From NCBI RefSeq assembly GCF_001613305.1, contig NZ_BDCC01000047.1:1-64000 (forward strand): a stretch of DNA of 64,000 nucleotides. Reading direction: 5' to 3'. Both the position numbers and the translations under genes were made by a program. The DNA comes from Nocardia vaccinii NBRC 15922. GTDB taxonomy: Bacteria; Actinomycetota; Actinomycetes; Mycobacteriales; Mycobacteriaceae. Numbering within the stretch: the first letter of the stretch is position 1; each line of letters starts with the position of its first letter. Positions 60,328 through 64,000 of this stretch are shown here, piece after piece. The notes under the pieces were generated by a model. It made no database searches. It saw only the letters and a program-made list of their open reading frames with translations, and was not told where the DNA came from.

Positions 60328-61992
60328 ATGAGATGGGCGATCGCGCAGGCGGGGGAGGGCGGGGCACGGCTGTGCCCGCTGGACAGTGCGGGTCGGCCCG
60401 CGGGGCCGGTGGTCACCGAATCCTCGCTCGCCGAGGCGGTGCGCTCACGCCCGGAGGTCGAGCGGTGGGTCTGGCGATCGACGGCCGACATCTACCGCCG
60501 CCTGCTGGCGGCCGGTGTGCGGGTGGATCGCTGCTACGACGTCGAGGCCGCGGAGGCGCTGCTGATCGGGCACGAGCAGGGGCAGTCCGGCCAGGCTCGT
60601 TCGCTGGCTGCCGCCTGGGCGCGACGGCACGGTTTGCCGGTTCCGCCGGACGCTCCCGCCCGCGCCGCCGAGACACAGCCGACCCTTTTCGAGTCGGGCG
60701 GGGTGTCGCTGCCGGCCGGTGTCGACGAGCTCACCGCGCTGCTGGAGGTCTACGCGGGGCAGGTGGCCCGCACGGCCGAGACGGAACACCCCGAGCGAAT
60801 GTGGACGCTTCTCGCGGCCGAGTCCGCGGGCATGCTGGTGGCGGTGGAAATGTCCCGGGCCGGGATCCCGTGGCGTGCCGATATTCATCGATCGCTGCTC
60901 GATTCACTTCTGGGAGAGAGGGTTTCGGGCGATGCGGAGCCGCGTCGGATGGCGGAGCTGGCTGCGGAGGTGTCCCGTGCGTTCGGCGGTGTGCGGGTGC
61001 GCCCCGATCTGCCCGCCGATATCATCCGGGCCTTCGCCCGAGCCGGAATCACGTTGTCCTCCACTCGGAAATGGGAATTGCAGGCGATCGATCACCCGGC
61101 GGTGGCGCCGTTGCTGGCCTACAAATCGCTCTACCGCCTGTACACCGCGCACGGCTGGTCCTGGATCGATCAGTGGGTGCACGGGGGCCGGTTCCGGCCC
61201 GAATATCTTCCCGGCGGCACGGTTTCGGGCCGGTGGACCACCAATGGCGGTGGCGCCCTGCAGATTCCGAAGGTGGTCCGGCAGGCGATCCGTGCCGAAC
61301 CGGGCTGGCGGCTGGTGGTCGCGGACGCCGACCAGATGGAACCGCGTGTGCTCGCGGCGATTTCCCGCGATTCGGGCTTGATGGAGGTGGCCGGGCGCGG
61401 TGTGGATCTGTACGCGGATCTGGCCACGCGTGCCTTCGGCGGCGATCGCGCACAGGCCAAGCTCGCGATGCTGGGCGCCATCTACGGCCAGACCTCCGGA
61501 GACGCGCTCACCCATATGGCCGAGCTCCGCCGTCGATATCCCGCCGCGATGGCGTACGTCGATGACGCGGCCAGGGCGGGGGAGCAAGGCCGCCTGGTAC
61601 GAACGTGGTTCGGCCGCACCTGCTCGCCCGCGCTGTCCATCGATCGGGCCGACCCGAACCAGGAGGCGGCGAGCGGATACGGCGGCACGTCCGCGGCGCG
61701 TGCTCGCGGCCGGTTCACCCGGAACTTCGTCGTGCAGGGCAGTGCCGCGGACTGGGCGCTGCTCGTGCTCGCCGGTCTGCGGCATGCGATGCACCGCGCG
61801 GGTCTGCGCGCCGAACTGGTCTTCTTCCAGCACGACGAGGTGATTGTGCACTGCCCGCGGGAGGAAGCGGCAACGGTCGTCGAAGCGATCGCGACGGCGG
61901 CGAATACCGCGGGCACGATCGCTTTCGGGCCGACGCCGGTGCGATTCCCTTGCACCACAGCGGTAGTGGAATGCTACGGCGACGCCAAATGA
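60328..61992 (+). CDS. bifunctional 3'-5' exonuclease/DNA polymerase-like protein (PolA C-terminal family)
   Basis: A 554-residue family A DNA polymerase relative common in actinobacteria. The N-terminal part (RWAIAQAGEGGARLCPLDSA, RCYDVEAAEALLIGHEQGQS) corresponds to a divergent 3'-5' exonuclease domain. The polymerase domain has motif A in VVADADQMEPRVLAAISRDS, motif B in RAQAKLAMLGAIYGQTSGDA, and motif C in QHDEVIVHCPREE, with GRWTTNGGGALQIPK. The catalytic acids of motifs A and C are kept. Function is likely gap filling or lesion bypass. The ATG at 60328 is the best start; the frame is open upstream into the previous gene. Confidence 0.88.
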   Translation: MRWAIAQAGEGGARLCPLDSAGRPAGPVVTESSLAEAVRSRPEVERWVWRSTADIYRRLLAAGVRVDRCYDVEAAEALLIGHEQGQSGQARSLAAAWARRHGLPVPPDAPARAAETQPTLFESGGVSLPAGVDELTALLEVYAGQVARTAETEHPERMWTLLAAESAGMLVAVEMSRAGIPWRADIHRSLLDSLLGERVSGDAEPRRMAELAAEVSRAFGGVRVRPDLPADIIRAFARAGITLSSTRKWELQAIDHPAVAPLLAYKSLYRLYTAHGWSWIDQWVHGGRFRPEYLPGGTVSGRWTTNGGGALQIPKVVRQAIRAEPGWRLVVADADQMEPRVLAAISRDSGLMEVAGRGVDLYADLATRAFGGDRAQAKLAMLGAIYGQTSGDALTHMAELRRRYPAAMAYVDDAARAGEQGRLVRTWFGRTCSPALSIDRADPNQEAASGYGGTSAARARGRFTRNFVVQGSAADWALLVLAGLRHAMHRAGLRAELVFFQHDEVIVHCPREEAATVVEAIATAANTAGTIAFGPTPVRFPCTTAVVECYGDAK

Positions 61993-62043
61993 ACGGCCCC
62001 AGCGGCGGTGGGACGCCCGGACTCGCAGGAGAGGAGGAGTCCC

Positions 62044-63006
62044 GTGGAGCACGGTTATCAATCCGAATCCGACTCGACGAGGGATTCCATGACGACCGAG
62101 GATCGAAGGGATTCCTGGCGCGACTATCTGTTGACGCGACAGGGCCCCACCGGTGTGGCGTTCCGTGGCAGCGACTCGGCCGGCGACTTCACCTGGTCCA
62201 CGATTGCTCAATCGGTAGGTCCGGCAAAGCAACTCGTGAACTTCGTGTCCGGACCCGTGCACTACCGGCGAACCGATCGGCAAGTGCGCGGCGGCGACGA
62301 CAACTTCCGGCTGATGGTTCCGGTGGAAGGAGAGTTCAAGGTACGCCAGCGCGACTCCGCGGAAATCGTCGAACCCGGCACGATCGCGTTCCTGCGTTGG
62401 GGCGAGCGCGTGGTCCTGGACCACGACACGCCGATGCGGGCACTGATCATGACGGTCCCGCGAGAAGCCGTGGGGCACGCTGGTGCGGAGAACGCCCCGC
62501 TCGTACTCGATCCCCGTCGGCCCCTGGTCCAGTCGCTCCTGAGCGAGATCACCCAACTGCACGCCCACCACGGGCACTGGGCCACAGCTGATTTCACCAT
62601 CGCGTACGACAACGCGCTCCGATCACTGAACGGGGTGCTCAACCCGCCCCCGGGCCCCGCGGATCGACGTGCTCTGCTGGCCGTCAGGGCGCGCGAGATC
62701 ATGGAGCACCACGCGGACGATCCCCGGCTGACAGTGGACGCCGTCGTCAAGATGTGTGAGGTTTCCCGGCGGACGCTGTACAGCGCGCTGACCGAAACGT
62801 TCGGCCAGGCGCCGGCCGATTTGCTGCGCGCCATCCGCCTCGAGCGCGCGTTCGACCGCCTATCCCAGCCCGAACCCGCCGACATGAAAGCCATTGCCCG
62901 CGCGGCGGGGTACTCCAGACCGAGCGGTCTACTGGAGGCGCTCCGCCGGGAATACGTCGGACCGCCTCCGAAACAGATGCGCCGCAGCCGATCTCGCGGC
63001 CGGTGA
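62044..63006 (+). CDS. AraC-family transcriptional regulator
   Basis: A 320-residue regulator from a GTG at 62044 with GGAGGAG just upstream. The N-terminal cupin-like domain (FRLMVPVEGEFKVRQRDSAE, VEPGTIAFLRWGERVVLDHD) is of the AraC-like ligand-binding kind. The C-terminal double HTH reads VDAVVKMCEVSRRTLYSALT, GQAPADLLRAIRLERAFDRL and MKAIARAAGYSRPSGLLEAL. It stands alone. The target and ligand are not evident. Confidence 0.88.
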   Translation: MEHGYQSESDSTRDSMTTEDRRDSWRDYLLTRQGPTGVAFRGSDSAGDFTWSTIAQSVGPAKQLVNFVSGPVHYRRTDRQVRGGDDNFRLMVPVEGEFKVRQRDSAEIVEPGTIAFLRWGERVVLDHDTPMRALIMTVPREAVGHAGAENAPLVLDPRRPLVQSLLSEITQLHAHHGHWATADFTIAYDNALRSLNGVLNPPPGPADRRALLAVRAREIMEHHADDPRLTVDAVVKMCEVSRRTLYSALTETFGQAPADLLRAIRLERAFDRLSQPEPADMKAIARAAGYSRPSGLLEALRREYVGPPPKQMRRSRSRGR

Positions 63007-63553
63007 ATACCCGATCGTCATGCTGCGGCACGACCGCACACCGTCGCCGCCCCCTTCACGGCGACGATATGCGGGCCGGGCCGTGGTACGACGGGGCGAA
63101 CCCGTCGGGACGGCGGCCGTGCCCGCGAGCGATGAACCCGGTTGTCGTGTGGGGTTCGTCGACCGAGGCAGACGTAGAGAAAAGCTAGCCGGGAATTCGG
63201 CCGAATCCTGGCAGGTTTGTCACGATCTCCGGCAAGCGGTTGCCGACCCGGTCTGCCCAGCAGGGTGGCAAACCGGCGCCCGAGGGTGGTCGGGCCGCCC
63301 GCAAGTCGCCCGGCTGTGGTTGCACGTCCTCATCGATGTCGAGGTTCCAGGATTGGGTGCCGGCGAAGTGCCGTCGTAACCCGACTTCAGGAACAGGCGA
63401 GTCACCGACTCGATGATGGTCAGCGCCGTCGCGAGCTCGGCGTCGCCGGTGAAGGCCGCATCAGCAGCTGGGAGCTCTGTCACCTGCTGCGACCGGCCGT
63501 AGGGAGGCGCTGACCGGGGTCGTGTACGGCTTGCTGTCGGTGCCTCGGGCGTG
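63007..63553. other. gap with one doubtful small frame
   Basis: About 550 bases. A minus-strand frame from a GTG at 63483 (MTELPAADAAFTGDAELATA, then LTIIESVTRLFLKSGYDG) starts convincingly but becomes Arg/Pro-rich after 40 residues. It could be a frameshifted small gene. Nothing else was recognised. Confidence 0.3.
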
Positions 63554-63791
63554 TCAGTCGACAGGCCCCCGGGCGGTCAGGACGGTCCTGAGGACGTGCT
63601 CGACCGCGGACTCGAACAGCGCCCCCCCGTAGCTCGTTTCGTTCGGCGAGGTTGCGGGTGGCGAGGTCGAGCATCTGGTCGGGGGTCAGGCGGCGCACCA
63701 CCAGGGCGGCAACGTCTTCCAGATCGAGGTCGCTGTTCGCGTTGTCCAGTCTGGTCAGGGCGAACGCGACCACGATTTCCTCGTCGGTCAT
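63554..63791 (-). pseudogene. small hypothetical gene with a one-base frameshift in a 7-G run
   Basis: From the ATG at 63791 the frame reads MTDEEIVVAFALTRLDNANS, DLDLEDVAALVVRRLTPDQM and LDLATRNLAERNELRG, an acidic helical protein. At a run of seven G (plus strand C run at 63622-63628) it shifts into an unlikely Arg-rich tail. Removing one G restores ALFESAVEHVLRTVLTARGP and a stop at 63554. The intended product is about 78 residues, function unknown. It is probably a sequencing error or a phase-variable tract. Confidence 0.65.
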
Positions 63792-64000
63792 ACTTCGCCT
63801 CCGCCGTCGCTCGTACGGTTACGTCATGGGTAGCCAGGCTCAATGCTACGGCGTTGGTCGTCTCGCTGCCCGGGGCCGCCGATCGGTGCGATCCGGGAGG
63901 TTCGTGGTGCGTTGCCCGATCTTCGCCCGCGTCATCGAACCTGTTGTAGTGCAGTGTAATCGGAGCCGCTGGACTCGGCCCCGAGGGCGTGGTCGGAGAA

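Overview
The window looks like accessory chromosome from a high-GC actinomycete, most likely Nocardia or a close relative. This is inferred from the dense GC-rich coding, frequent GTG and TTG starts, three DDN-type F420-dependent nitroreductase homologues, a SigG-type ECF sigma factor and a PolA-like exonuclease/polymerase. No rRNA, tRNA or CRISPR array was seen.

Layout. 0-7 kb: a secreted six-repeat beta-propeller protein, then a mosaic of broken genes (IS481-type transposase, drug-efflux MFS, CocE-type hydrolase), then an intact FadD-type acyl-CoA ligase. 7-11 kb: a secreted GH27 alpha-galactosidase, then an asparagine-synthetase-like enzyme directly downstream of a 107-residue peptide with a 43-residue leader-like N-terminus and four tandem 18-residue units. 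I regard this pair as a candidate undescribed multi-core RiPP system. 11-14 kb: AdhE. 14-19.7 kb: an operon of a DUF2589 protein, a companion protein, an endolysin-like wall hydrolase and a small protein, divergent from an excisionase-HTH/LuxR-HTH regulator. 20-24 kb: a membrane protein, a resolvase-like protein and an MdoH-type glucan glycosyltransferase. 24-31 kb: secreted GH1 glycosidase, a phosphoesterase, a TetR/epoxide hydrolase pair with three phased operators, a lipoprotein and an MDR oxidoreductase.

31-39.5 kb: a frameshifted SUKH/LRR-like gene, a tandem-duplicated Imm33-like protein, hydrolases, a secreted trypsin-like protease, and IS30 and IS3 remnants. 39.6-44.7 kb: a putative NLR-like defence locus, a SIR2-like/TIR protein overlapping an nSTAND NTPase with 14 WD40 repeats. 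The NTPase is split by an in-frame amber codon exactly between the NTPase part and the propellers. 45-64 kb: GH172 glycosidase, ECF sigma factor with YCII and RibD-like genes, CapA, an alpha/beta hydrolase, a fused RibD/TetR deletion scar, two membrane-anchored DDN paralogues, an ABC exporter pair, a third DDN protein, the exonuclease/polymerase and an AraC regulator.

Several genes are broken by single-base changes in G runs or by amber codons, so some may reflect sequencing error rather than true decay.
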